Positions 51,342 to 59,801 of a stretch of 64,000 nt of DNA are shown here, piece after piece (position 1 is the stretch's first letter; each line of letters begins with the position of its first letter). The DNA comes from Pseudomonas sp. PDM04. GTDB taxonomy: Bacteria; Pseudomonadota; Gammaproteobacteria; Pseudomonadales; Pseudomonadaceae. The translations under genes and the position numbers were made by a program. The notes beneath the pieces were generated by a model that worked only from the letters and a program-made list of their open reading frames with translations, was not told the DNA's origin and did no database searches. The DNA lies in contig NZ_JACVAI010000008.1 of NCBI RefSeq assembly GCF_014851765.1, positions 186,001 through 250,000 of the forward strand, written 5' to 3'.

Positions 51342-53225
51342 ATGAACCTCTCCCGCCTGGCCCTGACGCTGGCCCTCCTGCCGTCCACCCCACTCCTGGC
51401 CGACACTTTCGAACGTGACCAGGCGCTCAAGCTCCCCGATGTGCTGATCAGTGCCAACCGCCAGGTCGAAGCGCGCAACGACAGCAGTGCCGCCAATACC
51501 GTGTTCACCCGCGAAGACATCGACCGCCTGCAACCGGGCAGTGTCACCGACCTGCTGCGCCGTGTGCCGGGCGTGCAGGTCGGGCAAACCGGTGGGCGCG
51601 GCAGCCTGCCCGGGATCTATACTCGCGGCACCAAGTCGGCGCAGAGCCTGGTGCTGGTGGACGGTCAGCGCATCGGCAACTCGACCTCCGGCGACAGCAA
51701 CCTGCAACACATCAACATCGAACAGGTCGAGCGCGTGGAAGTGCTGCGCGGTTCCCGCTCGGTGATTTATGGCAGCGATGCGATTGGCGGGGTGATCCAG
51801 ATCTTCACCCGACGCGGTGCCGAACAAGGCTTGCAACCCCGCCTGCACATCGGCCTTGGCAGCAACCAGACGTGGGAGCGCAGCCTCGGCGTGTCCGGTG
51901 GCGACGAGCAAACCCGCTTCAACCTCGGTGCGAGCCACGATGAAACGGCGGGTATCGACCGCACCCACGAGTCGTATCCGAGCGACGGCGATCATGACGA
52001 GTACCGCAATCAATCCCTCAGCCTGAGCCTGAGCCACGCCTTCGACGACGACCTGGAGGTCGGCGCCAACCTGCTGGATAACCGTGGCAAGAGCGCGTTC
52101 GACAACCCGTTTGGCCGCTTTGACCCGACCACCTTCGAATCGGTCCAGCAGCGGCCCTACAACCGCTTCACTGTCAGCGGCCTCAGCAGTTACCTCGACG
52201 CGCGAGTCAACCCGCGCTGGAAAACCCGCCTCGAGATCGGTCACAGCGAAAACCGCGAGAAGACCCTCGACACGCTCAGCGACGAGCGCAGTGTTTTCAA
52301 CACCTACCGCGACTCGCTGAACTGGCAGAACGACCTGACCCTCGACGCGCGCAACAGCCTGATCCTGGGTGGCGACTGGTACGAAGACCGGGTCAACAGC
52401 AGCACCGCCTTCGATGAAGACAGCCGCTGGAACCGTGCGGCGTTCGTGCAACATCGCTTCGAGGCCGACCGTTTCTCCACGGAGCTGGGCCTGCGCCGCG
52501 ACCAGAACCAGCAGTTCGGCAGCCAGAACAGTTGGAGCGGCACCTTCACCCTGCCGTTGAATCCGGACAATGATTTGCTGCTGACCTACAGCGAGGGCTT
52601 TCGCGCCCCGACCTTCAACGACCTGTACTACCCGGATTTCAGCAACCCGGACCTGAAACCGGAAACGTCGAAAAGCTACGAGCTGCAATGGCGCAGTCAA
52701 CTGACCGACACCAGCCGCCTCGAAGCCTCGCTGTACCGCACCGACCTCAAGGACGCGATCATCTTCGGCAGCAACGACCGCCCGCAGAACGTCGCCTCGG
52801 CGCGGATCAACGGCGTTGAAGCGGCATTGAAGCAGGAACTGTTCGGCTGGCAGAGCACCCTCGGGGTGGCGATCATCGACCCGCGCGACCGCGACAGCGG
52901 CCACACCCTGGCCCGCCGTGCGCGACGTACCCTGAGCCTGGACCTGGACCGGCAGTTCGATCGTCTGGGCCTCGGCGCCAGCTGGCAGGCGGTGAGCAGC
53001 AGCTATGACGATGAGAACAATCGCCAGCCGCTGGGTGGCTATGCGCTGCTGGGTTTGCGCAGCCGCTGGGCGTTGAATCCCGAAGTGTCGCTGGAGCTGA
53101 AGGTGGACAACCTGTTGGACAAGGGTTACAGCCGGGCGCTGTACAGCCATGACGGCAATCAGTACGGGTATCGCGAAGAGGGCCGGGCGTGGATGTTCGG
53201 GGTGACCTGGAGCCCGGAGCTCTAG
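51342..53225 (+). CDS. btuB: TonB-dependent receptor, BtuB-like (cobalamin)
   Basis: This protein of about 627 residues has a signal peptide (LTLALLPSTPLLA), a TonB-box region (LKLPDVLISANR), a plug (VTDLLRRVPGVQVGQTGGRG; VEVLRGSRSVIYGSDAIGGV) and a 22-strand-type barrel ending in a Leu-final strand (WMFGVTWSPEL). The size and LPDVLISANRQ opening resemble BtuB. The convergent btuF gene supports cobalamin as ligand; another corrinoid or metal chelate is possible. ATG 51342 was chosen to give a short signal peptide. No cobalamin riboswitch was seen in the 129-bp leader. Confidence 0.85.
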   Translation: MNLSRLALTLALLPSTPLLADTFERDQALKLPDVLISANRQVEARNDSSAANTVFTREDIDRLQPGSVTDLLRRVPGVQVGQTGGRGSLPGIYTRGTKSAQSLVLVDGQRIGNSTSGDSNLQHINIEQVERVEVLRGSRSVIYGSDAIGGVIQIFTRRGAEQGLQPRLHIGLGSNQTWERSLGVSGGDEQTRFNLGASHDETAGIDRTHESYPSDGDHDEYRNQSLSLSLSHAFDDDLEVGANLLDNRGKSAFDNPFGRFDPTTFESVQQRPYNRFTVSGLSSYLDARVNPRWKTRLEIGHSENREKTLDTLSDERSVFNTYRDSLNWQNDLTLDARNSLILGGDWYEDRVNSSTAFDEDSRWNRAAFVQHRFEADRFSTELGLRRDQNQQFGSQNSWSGTFTLPLNPDNDLLLTYSEGFRAPTFNDLYYPDFSNPDLKPETSKSYELQWRSQLTDTSRLEASLYRTDLKDAIIFGSNDRPQNVASARINGVEAALKQELFGWQSTLGVAIIDPRDRDSGHTLARRARRTLSLDLDRQFDRLGLGASWQAVSSSYDDENNRQPLGGYALLGLRSRWALNPEVSLELKVDNLLDKGYSRALYSHDGNQYGYREEGRAWMFGVTWSPEL

Positions 53226-53252
53226 TGTCGAATCAGCGGCGTTTGAACTGAC

Positions 53253-53322
53253 CCTATCGCGAGCAGGCTCGCTCCCACAGGTCATGCATAAATCCTGTGG
53301 GAGCGAGCCTGCTCGCGATAGG
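53253..53322. repeat. REPIN: perfect inverted REP pair between btuB and btuF
   Basis: Two exact 29-base arms (CCTATCGCGAGCAGGCTCGC... and complement) are separated by 12 bases, lying between two convergent stop codons. Confidence 0.93.
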
Positions 53323-53334
53323 CCCGCCGCGGTC

Positions 53335-54135
53335 TCAACGGTCCGGCGCTATCACCTCACACAACCTGGCCACCGCCTCCACCATCTGCCCGCTCGGCCG
53401 CTCCAGCCCCTTGTCCGTCACCCAGCGCAATTGCCCCTGCGCCACCGCCGCCACGTTCGGCCACGCCTTCCACGCGTCGAGCTGCGCCCGCTCACTGGCG
53501 ACGATCACCTCGGGATTACGCTGCAACACGGCTTCGAGACTGACCTGCGGCGCTGGCAGTGTCAGGTCGGCGAACACGTTGCGCGCCCCGCACACTGCTA
53601 ACGCGTCGCTGATGATTTGTCCGCCGCCCACGGTGTAGAGCGGTCGATCCCAGACCTGATAGAAGACCCGCAACGGCTCATCGCGACGGTAACGCTGGCG
53701 CAGGGCCGCCAGGCGCTCGCGTAGATCGCTGGCCCATGCAATGCCGCGCTCGGGCCGACCAAGTTGCGCGGCGATGGCTTCGATTTGCGCGGTGAGTTGT
53801 TCAAGGCTGTGCGGTTCGGCGACATAGGTGGGAATGCCCAGGCGCTGCAGTTGGTCGCGCTGGGCCGGGCTGACGCTGCCGGGCCAGAGCAACAGCAAAT
53901 CGGGTTGCAGGCTCAGCAGGCGCTCGATGTCCAACTGGCCGTAGCGACCAACGGACGGCAGGTTCTTGAGTTCGTCCGGGCGCTCGCCGGCGTCCAGCAC
54001 CCCCACGAGCAGGTCGGCCGAACCCAGTTCGACCACGATTTCGGACAGCGATGGCGCGAGACTGACCACACGCCCGGCCGCACCGGCCACCCCGCCGACG
54101 GCCAGCAGCAGGATCGCCAGCCAGACACGCGACAT
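53335..54135 (-). CDS. btuF: Cobalamin-binding periplasmic protein BtuF
   Basis: This 266-residue class III solute-binding protein has a signal peptide (AILLLAVGGVAGAAG) and VVSLAPSLSEIVVELG, the BtuF opening. LDIERLLSLQPDLLLLW and YTVGGGQIISDALAVCGARN continue the family pattern. It should deliver B12 to BtuCD, whose genes are not in the window. It is transcribed after ribA and a small membrane protein, with its ATG overlapping the upstream stop as TGATG. Confidence 0.88.
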   Translation of the reverse strand: MSRVWLAILLLAVGGVAGAAGRVVSLAPSLSEIVVELGSADLLVGVLDAGERPDELKNLPSVGRYGQLDIERLLSLQPDLLLLWPGSVSPAQRDQLQRLGIPTYVAEPHSLEQLTAQIEAIAAQLGRPERGIAWASDLRERLAALRQRYRRDEPLRVFYQVWDRPLYTVGGGQIISDALAVCGARNVFADLTLPAPQVSLEAVLQRNPEVIVASERAQLDAWKAWPNVAAVAQGQLRWVTDKGLERPSGQMVEAVARLCEVIAPDR

Positions 54136-54554
54136 CAGCTGAGTTGACGCGGGATACGGTAGAGGTAGAACAGCACGGCGGTCGATATCGCCAACAGCAC
54201 CAACGGCACCGCTTCAAGCCCCACGAACACCGCCAGTGCACCGATCCAGGCGGGTAACCCGGCAGCGAGGAACGCCGCACGACGACGGGCCGCCAGGGTA
54301 ATCCAGGCGGCAGGTTCTTCAGGCGTATCGAGGGCTTTGCCGGTGGCGATCAGCGCATGCTTGTAGCGATGGAAAAACTTCAGGCTGACAAACATGGAGG
54401 CCACGCCGGCAATGAACATCGGCATCGCCAGCACCGGCAGAATCGGCTCGCTGGTGCCGAACACGCCGTTGATCACGAACAACGGCAACAAGGCCAGCGC
54501 CAGGTATTGCCACCAGCTGACGGAGAGTCGACGCCGCACTTGACCTCGGGTCAC
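54135..54554 (-). CDS. Conserved membrane protein of unknown function
   Basis: This 139-residue protein has about four hydrophobic helices (near 14-32, 38-60, 92-112 and 115-133). No family is recognised. The GTG start overlaps the ribA stop as GTGA and its stop overlaps the btuF start, so it is made between the two. Position in a ribA-btuF unit suggests a membrane role in flavin or cobalamin handling, but this is only context. Confidence 0.75.
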   Translation of the reverse strand: MTRGQVRRRLSVSWWQYLALALLPLFVINGVFGTSEPILPVLAMPMFIAGVASMFVSLKFFHRYKHALIATGKALDTPEEPAAWITLAARRRAAFLAAGLPAWIGALAVFVGLEAVPLVLLAISTAVLFYLYRIPRQLS

Positions 54555-55168
54555 GCCGGATCGACCTCGCCCTGGTGCTCGTTACCCATCATGTGGTCGA
54601 GCTTTCTGGCCTTGGTCGCCAGGTAGAGCTTGTTGTGTGGGTTGTGCCCGGTGTGCAACGGCACGCGCTCGGAAACCACGATGCCCATGTCGGTCAAGGC
54701 TTTGACCTTGCGTGGGTTGTTGGTCATCAGGCGCAGGGATTTGACCCCCATGTGTTGCAGCATCGGCAGGCACATGGCGTAGTCACGCTGATCGGCAGCA
54801 AAACCCAGGCGCTCGTTGGCTTCAACGGTGTCCGCGCCGCCATCCTGCAATTCGTAGGCGCGGATCTTGTTCAGCAGACCAATGCCACGGCCTTCCTGGC
54901 GCAAGTACAGCAACACGCCACGGCCTTCACGGGCGATGGCCCGCAGGGCGGCTTCGAGTTGCGAACCGCAGTCGCAACGCTGGCTGAACAGGGCATCGCC
55001 GGTCAGGCACTCGGAGTGCAATCGGCCAAGCACCGGGGCGCCGTCGTCGAACTCACCCAGACTCAGTACGACATGCTCGCGCCCGCTCTCTTCATCGAGA
55101 AAACCGTGCATGGTGAATTGCGCAAAAGGCATGGGCAGCTTGCAAGCGGCGACAAAAACGACGGACAC
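54551..55168 (-). CDS. ribA: GTP cyclohydrolase II
   Basis: This 205-residue zinc enzyme opens GTP in the first step of riboflavin synthesis. The zinc ligands are in HSECLTGDALFSQRCDCG, and LRQEGRGIGLLNKIRAYELQ is the substrate loop. It starts at GTG 55168 (SVVFVAACKLPMPFAQF), with GGAG upstream. It is the only intact RibA in the window; the RibA half of ribBA at 58694 lacks the zinc cysteines. Confidence 0.96.
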   Translation of the reverse strand: MSVVFVAACKLPMPFAQFTMHGFLDEESGREHVVLSLGEFDDGAPVLGRLHSECLTGDALFSQRCDCGSQLEAALRAIAREGRGVLLYLRQEGRGIGLLNKIRAYELQDGGADTVEANERLGFAADQRDYAMCLPMLQHMGVKSLRLMTNNPRKVKALTDMGIVVSERVPLHTGHNPHNKLYLATKARKLDHMMGNEHQGEVDPA

Positions 55169-55287
55169 CGGGGTGCTCCTGATCTAGGGGTACTGGAGTT
55201 TCGCAGACGCGGCATTGTAACAGCACGTTCCGGGAGACGCTCAGGCTGAATTGTGGGACATAACGATCTAAAAGTTGGATGACAGCC

Positions 55288-55376
55288 CCTGTGGGAGCGA
55301 ACCTGCTCGCGATTGCGGTGCTTCATTCAACCTGCCTGTCGCTGAAACACCTCACATCGCGAGCAGGCTACCCCAC
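55288..55376. repeat. Degenerate REP pair
   Basis: CCTGTGGGAGCGAACCTGCT (left arm, 55288-55316) faces ACATCGCGAGCAGGCTACCC (right arm to 55376). Each arm carries one or more changes. Confidence 0.75.
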
Positions 55377-55385
55377 TGAGCGCAG

Positions 55386-56123
55386 TCAATTCGAATCAAA
55401 CGGATAAGGCTGTTTCCAGCGTTCGAAGATCGGTCTCAACTGGCCGCTTTTGACCAACAGTTCCATACGCTGGTCGAACAGCGCCATCAATTTGCGCGCC
55501 TTGGGGTTGTCGGCAAAGCACAGGTACAGCGGCAGTTCGGCGATGTGCGTGCGGCGGAACTGGGCAGGGTCCCTGGCCCGGCGAATCACGTAGTCCACCT
55601 CGGTCAGCGCATCGATGTAATAGTCGGCGCGGTCGTGCAGCAGCATCGACAGGATGCCGGTGCGCCGCACAACTTCGTTATAGCGGGTAATGTTGGGCAG
55701 GTAATCCTGGTAGTCGTAGCCACGCACCCAGGCCAGCCGATAATTGCCCAGCGTCTGCGCCGTCGGCACCGGACTGCTGGCCAGGCCCAGGGCATAGATG
55801 TGGTCGGTGTCGAAATTCCAGTGCGGGTACAGCAGATCGCTGGTTTCATCGCGATAGGCGCCGACACAGGCATCCACTTCGCCGCGTTGCGCCAGCCCGA
55901 TGGAGCGGGTATACGGCTCGGTGCGGATGTCCAGCTTGACGCCGACCGGCTCGAAGACTTCCCGCAGCACATCCCATCCCAGGCCGTGACCGTCCGCGGC
56001 GGTGTAATCTTCCCAGTCTTCACTGGCCAGGTGGATAACCGAGGGGGCAGGCTCGGCCTCCCCCGCCTGGGCAAGCGCGCCAAACATTGCCAAAACCGTC
56101 ACCGCCAACCAGCGTCGAACCAT
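55386..56123 (-). CDS. Periplasmic solute-binding protein (type 3, ABC-transporter-like)
   Basis: This protein of about 245 residues has a signal peptide (VTVLAMFGALAQAG) and the bilobed binding-protein pattern: SEDWEDYTAADGHGLGWDVL, DIRTEPYTRSIGLAQRGEVD and DALTEVDYVI. The ligand is unknown; no permease or ATPase genes adjoin, so it may serve as a stand-alone sensor-like protein. ATG 56123 has AGGGGA nearby; a GTG seven codons upstream is the alternative. It is the last gene of the riboflavin-pgpA operon. Confidence 0.83.
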   Translation of the reverse strand: MVRRWLAVTVLAMFGALAQAGEAEPAPSVIHLASEDWEDYTAADGHGLGWDVLREVFEPVGVKLDIRTEPYTRSIGLAQRGEVDACVGAYRDETSDLLYPHWNFDTDHIYALGLASSPVPTAQTLGNYRLAWVRGYDYQDYLPNITRYNEVVRRTGILSMLLHDRADYYIDALTEVDYVIRRARDPAQFRRTHIAELPLYLCFADNPKARKLMALFDQRMELLVKSGQLRPIFERWKQPYPFDSN

Positions 56124-56144
56124 CCCAGTCCCCTGCTTCGCCAC

Positions 56145-56648
56145 TCAGGCGAAAATCCATACCAATCCTTGCATCGCCAGCCACGCAAACACCCCGGCCA
56201 GTACATCGTCGAGCATGATCCCGACGCCCCCGTGCACATGCCGGTCGATCCAGCGGATCGGCCAGGGCTTGAGAATGTCGAAGAAACGGAACACGACAAA
56301 ACCCGCGAGCAACCAGTACCAGCCTTCCGGCACCAGCCACAGGGTGATCCACATGCCGACCATTTCGTCCCAGACGATCCCTTCGTGGTCGTGTACCCGC
56401 AGATCGTCGGCCACCTTGCCGCATAGCCAGAAGCCGAACAGCATGGTGACGCCCAGCATCAACCAGTACCCCCAGTCGGGCAACATCTGCCACAACGGAA
56501 TGAAGGGTAGCGCAACTAACGAACCCCAGGTGCCAGGCGCCTTAGGCAAGGTGCCCGAACCGAAGCCGAATGCCAGGAAATGCCAGGGATTGCGCCAGAC
56601 CGATGGCGGCACGAATTCCGCCGGAACCTGCTTGGGATGATCTGTCAC
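56145..56648 (-). CDS. pgpA: Phosphatidylglycerophosphatase A
   Basis: This 167-residue inner-membrane enzyme makes phosphatidylglycerol. Family motifs are GFGSGTLPKAPGTWGSL and VWDEMVGMWITL, then DDVLAGVFAW. The GTG at 56648 overlaps the thiL stop as GTGA. A longer frame reaching 56789 runs inside thiL and is rejected. thiL-pgpA pairing is common. Confidence 0.95.
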   Translation of the reverse strand: MTDHPKQVPAEFVPPSVWRNPWHFLAFGFGSGTLPKAPGTWGSLVALPFIPLWQMLPDWGYWLMLGVTMLFGFWLCGKVADDLRVHDHEGIVWDEMVGMWITLWLVPEGWYWLLAGFVVFRFFDILKPWPIRWIDRHVHGGVGIMLDDVLAGVFAWLAMQGLVWIFA

Positions 56649-57610
56649 GGTGTCTCCCGAAAATGTTGATAGCCCCGCGTTGGCGGGGTGATGTCCTGCC
56701 CGTCGGTGTCGCGCAACACCACGCCCTGCCCCGGGACCACTTGCCCGATCACATGAACGGGCCAACCTTCTGCCAGCAGACGAGGCCACTCGACGGATGG
56801 CAGGGTGAAGGCCAGCACGTAATCATCGCCGCCGCTCAGGGCGGCTTCTTCGGCGCCGGATTGGCCGAGCAGGGCCACCAGAGCGTCCGACAGCGGCAAC
56901 CGGTGCCGTTCGACCTCGATACCGACCTTCGACGCCAGCGCGATATGCCCGCAATCGGCAAGCAGGCCATCGGAGATGTCCAGCGCCGCAGTGGCCCTGC
57001 CGCGCAGCGCCTGGCCCAGCGCGAGTTGAGGTTGTGGCGACCAGTAATGCGCCAGCAGCGGGTCGGCGATTGCGGCGGGCGCCGTACGCTTCCCCAGCAC
57101 CAGCGGCAAGGCGCCTGCGGCATTGCCCAACTCGCCGCCGACGCACAACAGATCGCCCACCCGCGCGCCGCTGCGGGTCAGCGCACTGCCGGCCGGCACG
57201 CGACCGAATACGGTCACGGTCAGGCTCAACGGCCCGCGAGTGGTGTCGCCACCCACCAAGGCCACGCCGCACTGCTGGGCCATCAGGTTCAAACCACGGG
57301 CATAGGCTTGCAGCCAATCGGCAGTCACCGTCGGCAAGGTCAGGGCAAGGGTAAAGGCAACGGGCGTGGCGCCCATGGCCGCCAGATCACTGACGGCCAC
57401 GGCCAGCGAGCGCTGGCCGAGCAGAAACGGCTCGCAGGGGTCGGAGAAATGCACACCGGCCACCAGGGTGTCGGTGGAAACCGCCAACTGCTCCCCCACG
57501 GGAACAGCGAGCAAGGCGCAGTCATCGCCGATCCCCAGCGCAACGCCTTCGCCGCCCTGCGCGCAAGGCGCGGCGGCGAAGAAGTGGCGGATCAGCTCAA
57601 ACTCGCCCAT
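56645..57610 (-). CDS. thiL: Thiamine-monophosphate kinase
   Basis: This 321-residue enzyme phosphorylates thiamine phosphate to the diphosphate cofactor, which Dxs in this window uses. Motifs are GIGDDCALLAVP, LAVSTDTLVAGVHF, VSDLAAMGA, DISDGLLADCGHI and LSGGDDYVLAF. ATG 57610 gives the standard GEFELIRHFF opening. It lies 18 bases after nusB. Confidence 0.96.
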   Translation of the reverse strand: MGEFELIRHFFAAAPCAQGGEGVALGIGDDCALLAVPVGEQLAVSTDTLVAGVHFSDPCEPFLLGQRSLAVAVSDLAAMGATPVAFTLALTLPTVTADWLQAYARGLNLMAQQCGVALVGGDTTRGPLSLTVTVFGRVPAGSALTRSGARVGDLLCVGGELGNAAGALPLVLGKRTAPAAIADPLLAHYWSPQPQLALGQALRGRATAALDISDGLLADCGHIALASKVGIEVERHRLPLSDALVALLGQSGAEEAALSGGDDYVLAFTLPSVEWPRLLAEGWPVHVIGQVVPGQGVVLRDTDGQDITPPTRGYQHFRETP

Positions 57611-57628
57611 CGCAGACTCAAGCGCCAA

Positions 57629-58129
57629 TCAGCGCTTGAACGCCTTCACTTCGGCTTCACGCAGACGCGGGGCCAGCTTGTCGAGCACACCATTGACGAA
57701 TTTGTGGCCGTCGGTGGAACCGAAGACTTTCGCCAGCTCGATCCCTTCGTTGATCACAACGCGGTACGGCACGTCGACACGCTCCAGCAGTTCCCAGGTG
57801 GACAGGCGCAACACCGCCAGTTCCACCGGGTCCAGCTCTTCGATGGCCAGATCCAGGCAAGGCTTGAGGGCCGTGTCGATCTTGTCCTTCTGCGCCGGCA
57901 CCCCGTGGAGGATTTCCCGGAAGTAAGCGCCATCGACATCGGTGAAATCGTTATCGACCCGGAACTGCGCTTCGATCTCGTTCAGCGACTGCTTGGCCAT
58001 GTGCCATTGATACAGCGCCTGCGTCGCGAGCTGACGGGCTTCGCGACGCTTGACGCTTTTCGATGGCTTGCCGGCATCCGCAGGCTTTGGATCGCGCGGG
58101 TTGAAACGATCGCTATCGTCGCTAATCAC
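57629..58129 (-). CDS. nusB: Transcription antitermination factor NusB
   Basis: This 166-residue all-helical protein forms part of the rRNA antitermination complex. Segments KRREARQLATQALYQWHMA and YRVVINEGIELAKVFGSTDG match the family. The GTG start overlaps the ribH stop as GTGA. The first 25 residues are polar and disordered, longer than in E. coli. Confidence 0.96.
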   Translation of the reverse strand: MISDDSDRFNPRDPKPADAGKPSKSVKRREARQLATQALYQWHMAKQSLNEIEAQFRVDNDFTDVDGAYFREILHGVPAQKDKIDTALKPCLDLAIEELDPVELAVLRLSTWELLERVDVPYRVVINEGIELAKVFGSTDGHKFVNGVLDKLAPRLREAEVKAFKR

Positions 58130-58602
58130 TTGGCCTCCAACTGCGCCAGCAGGCTGACCATTTCCAGAGCGGACAGGGCAGCTTCAGCACCTTTGTTGCC
58201 GGCCTTGGTGCCGGAACGTTCGATGGCCTGCTCGATGGAATCGACGGTCAGGACGCCGAAAGCGACCGGTACGCCAAACTCCATGGACACCTGGGCCAGG
58301 CCCTTGGTGCATTCACCCGCCACGTATTCGAAGTGCGGAGTACCGCCACGAATGACTGCGCCCAGGGCGATGATTGCCGCGAACTCGCCTTTCTGAGCGA
58401 CTTTCTGCGCAACCAGCGGGATTTCGAAGGCGCCCGGTGCGCGGATGATGGTGATGTCGCTTTCGCTCACGCCATGGCGAACCAGGGCATCAACGGCACC
58501 GCTGACCAGGCTTTCAACGACGAAGCTGTTGAAACGGCCCACTACCAGAGCGTAGCGGCCTTTAGGGGCGATGAAGGTACCTTCGATGGTCTTCAGGGTC
58601 AT
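58126..58602 (-). CDS. ribH: 6,7-dimethyl-8-ribityllumazine synthase
   Basis: This 158-residue subunit makes the penultimate riboflavin intermediate. Motifs are VGRFNSFVVESLVSGAVDAL, IRAPGAFEIPLVAQK and ALGAVIRGGTPHFEYVAGEC, with the catalytic His in the last. It is 91 bp after ribBA, with a hairpin in that gap. Confidence 0.97.
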   Translation of the reverse strand: MTLKTIEGTFIAPKGRYALVVGRFNSFVVESLVSGAVDALVRHGVSESDITIIRAPGAFEIPLVAQKVAQKGEFAAIIALGAVIRGGTPHFEYVAGECTKGLAQVSMEFGVPVAFGVLTVDSIEQAIERSGTKAGNKGAEAALSALEMVSLLAQLEAK

Positions 58603-58624
58603 TCGTCAGTTCTCTTAAAGAGCC

Positions 58625-58647
58625 GGGACGCGTCTGCTACGCGTCCC
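58625..58647 (-). other. Hairpin between ribBA and ribH
   Basis: GGGACGCG and CGCGTCCC form eight perfect pairs around a seven-base loop, 23 bases before the ribH ATG. No T-tract follows. It may set the relative level of RibH or protect a processed end. Confidence 0.5.
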
Positions 58648-58693
58648 TCAGTGATTTATTTGCCGCGAATTCAGGGCCGGGAACAACCGGTCA

Positions 58694-59785
58694 TTATTCG
58701 GAGGGCACGTATTCTACAACTTCCAGATCGAAACCGGATATCGCATTGAATTTCATCGGTGCGCTCATCAGGCGCATTTTGCGCACGCCCAGGTCCCGAA
58801 GGATCTGCGAACCGGCACCGACCGTGCTGTAGGTGGTCGGCTTTTTCACCGCCACGTGATCGCCGGTTTCACGGATATGCGCCAGCAACACGTCGCCATC
58901 GAGCGGGTGACCGAGCAACAGCACCACGCCGCTGCCGGCCTCGGCCACTGCGGACATGGCGGCGCGCAGGCTCCAGCGACCGGGCTGCTTGACCATCAAC
59001 AGGTCCCGCAGCGGGTCCATGTTGTGCACCCGCACCAGGGTCGGCTCTTCGGCGCAGACCGTGCCCAGGGTCAGGGCCATGTGCACGTCGCCTTCCACGG
59101 AATCACGATAGGTCACCAGGTTGAATTGGCCCAGTTCGCTGTCCAGCGGCTGCTCGGCAATCCGCTGAACGGTACGTTCGTGGATCATCCGGTAGTGAAT
59201 CAGGTCGGCGATGGTGCCGATCTTGATGTTGTGCTCGGCAGCGAAAGCTTCCAGTTCGGCGCGACGGGACATGGTGCCGTCGTCGTTCATCACTTCGCAG
59301 ATCACCCCGCTCGGCTCGAAACCGGCCATGCGCGCCAGGTCGCAGGCAGCTTCGGTGTGGCCGGCACGGGCCAGGGTGCCGCCGGCCTGGGCCATCAGCG
59401 GGAAAATGTGGCCCGGGCTGACGATGTCTTCAGCCTTGGCATCTTTCGCGGCGGCGGCCTGCACGGTGCGCGCCCGGTCGGCGGCGGAGATGCCGGTGGT
59501 CACGCCGGTGGCCGCTTCGATCGACACGGTGAACTTGGTGCCGAAACCGGAACCGTTGCGTGGCGCCATCAGCGGCAACTTGAGCAGCTCGCAGCGCTCG
59601 CGGCTCATCGGCATGCAGATCAGGCCGCGGGCGTGCTTGGCCATGAAGTTGATGTGTTCGGCCTGGCAGCACTCGGCGGCCATGATCAGGTCGCCTTCGT
59701 TCTCGCGGTCTTCGTCATCCATGAGGATGACCATCTTGCCTTGGCGGATGTCTTCAACCAGTTCTTCGATGCTATTGAGCGCCAC
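58694..59785 (-). CDS. ribBA: 3,4-dihydroxy-2-butanone-4-phosphate synthase with degenerate GTP cyclohydrolase II domain
   Basis: This 363-residue two-domain protein has an N-terminal RibB half (about 1-200) that is intact: MDDEDRENEGDLIMAAE, GTKFTVSIEA and ARAGHTEAACDLARM. The C-terminal half resembles RibA but has no zinc-binding cysteines where the HSECxTGD...CDCG motif should be. It therefore probably makes only the four-carbon phosphate. This is the usual gammaproteobacterial situation, with separate functional RibA at 54551. It lies 16 bases after ribE. Confidence 0.94.
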   Translation of the reverse strand: MALNSIEELVEDIRQGKMVILMDDEDRENEGDLIMAAECCQAEHINFMAKHARGLICMPMSRERCELLKLPLMAPRNGSGFGTKFTVSIEAATGVTTGISAADRARTVQAAAAKDAKAEDIVSPGHIFPLMAQAGGTLARAGHTEAACDLARMAGFEPSGVICEVMNDDGTMSRRAELEAFAAEHNIKIGTIADLIHYRMIHERTVQRIAEQPLDSELGQFNLVTYRDSVEGDVHMALTLGTVCAEEPTLVRVHNMDPLRDLLMVKQPGRWSLRAAMSAVAEAGSGVVLLLGHPLDGDVLLAHIRETGDHVAVKKPTTYSTVGAGSQILRDLGVRKMRLMSAPMKFNAISGFDLEVVEYVPSE

Positions 59786-59801
59786 AAGGCACCCCCTTGG
59801 G

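Noticed and set aside
58603..58693. Possible FMN riboswitch before ribH or nrdR
   Set aside because: The gaps of 91 bp (ribH) and 127 bp (nrdR) lack the multi-stem RFN pattern and hold only a simple hairpin or promoter.
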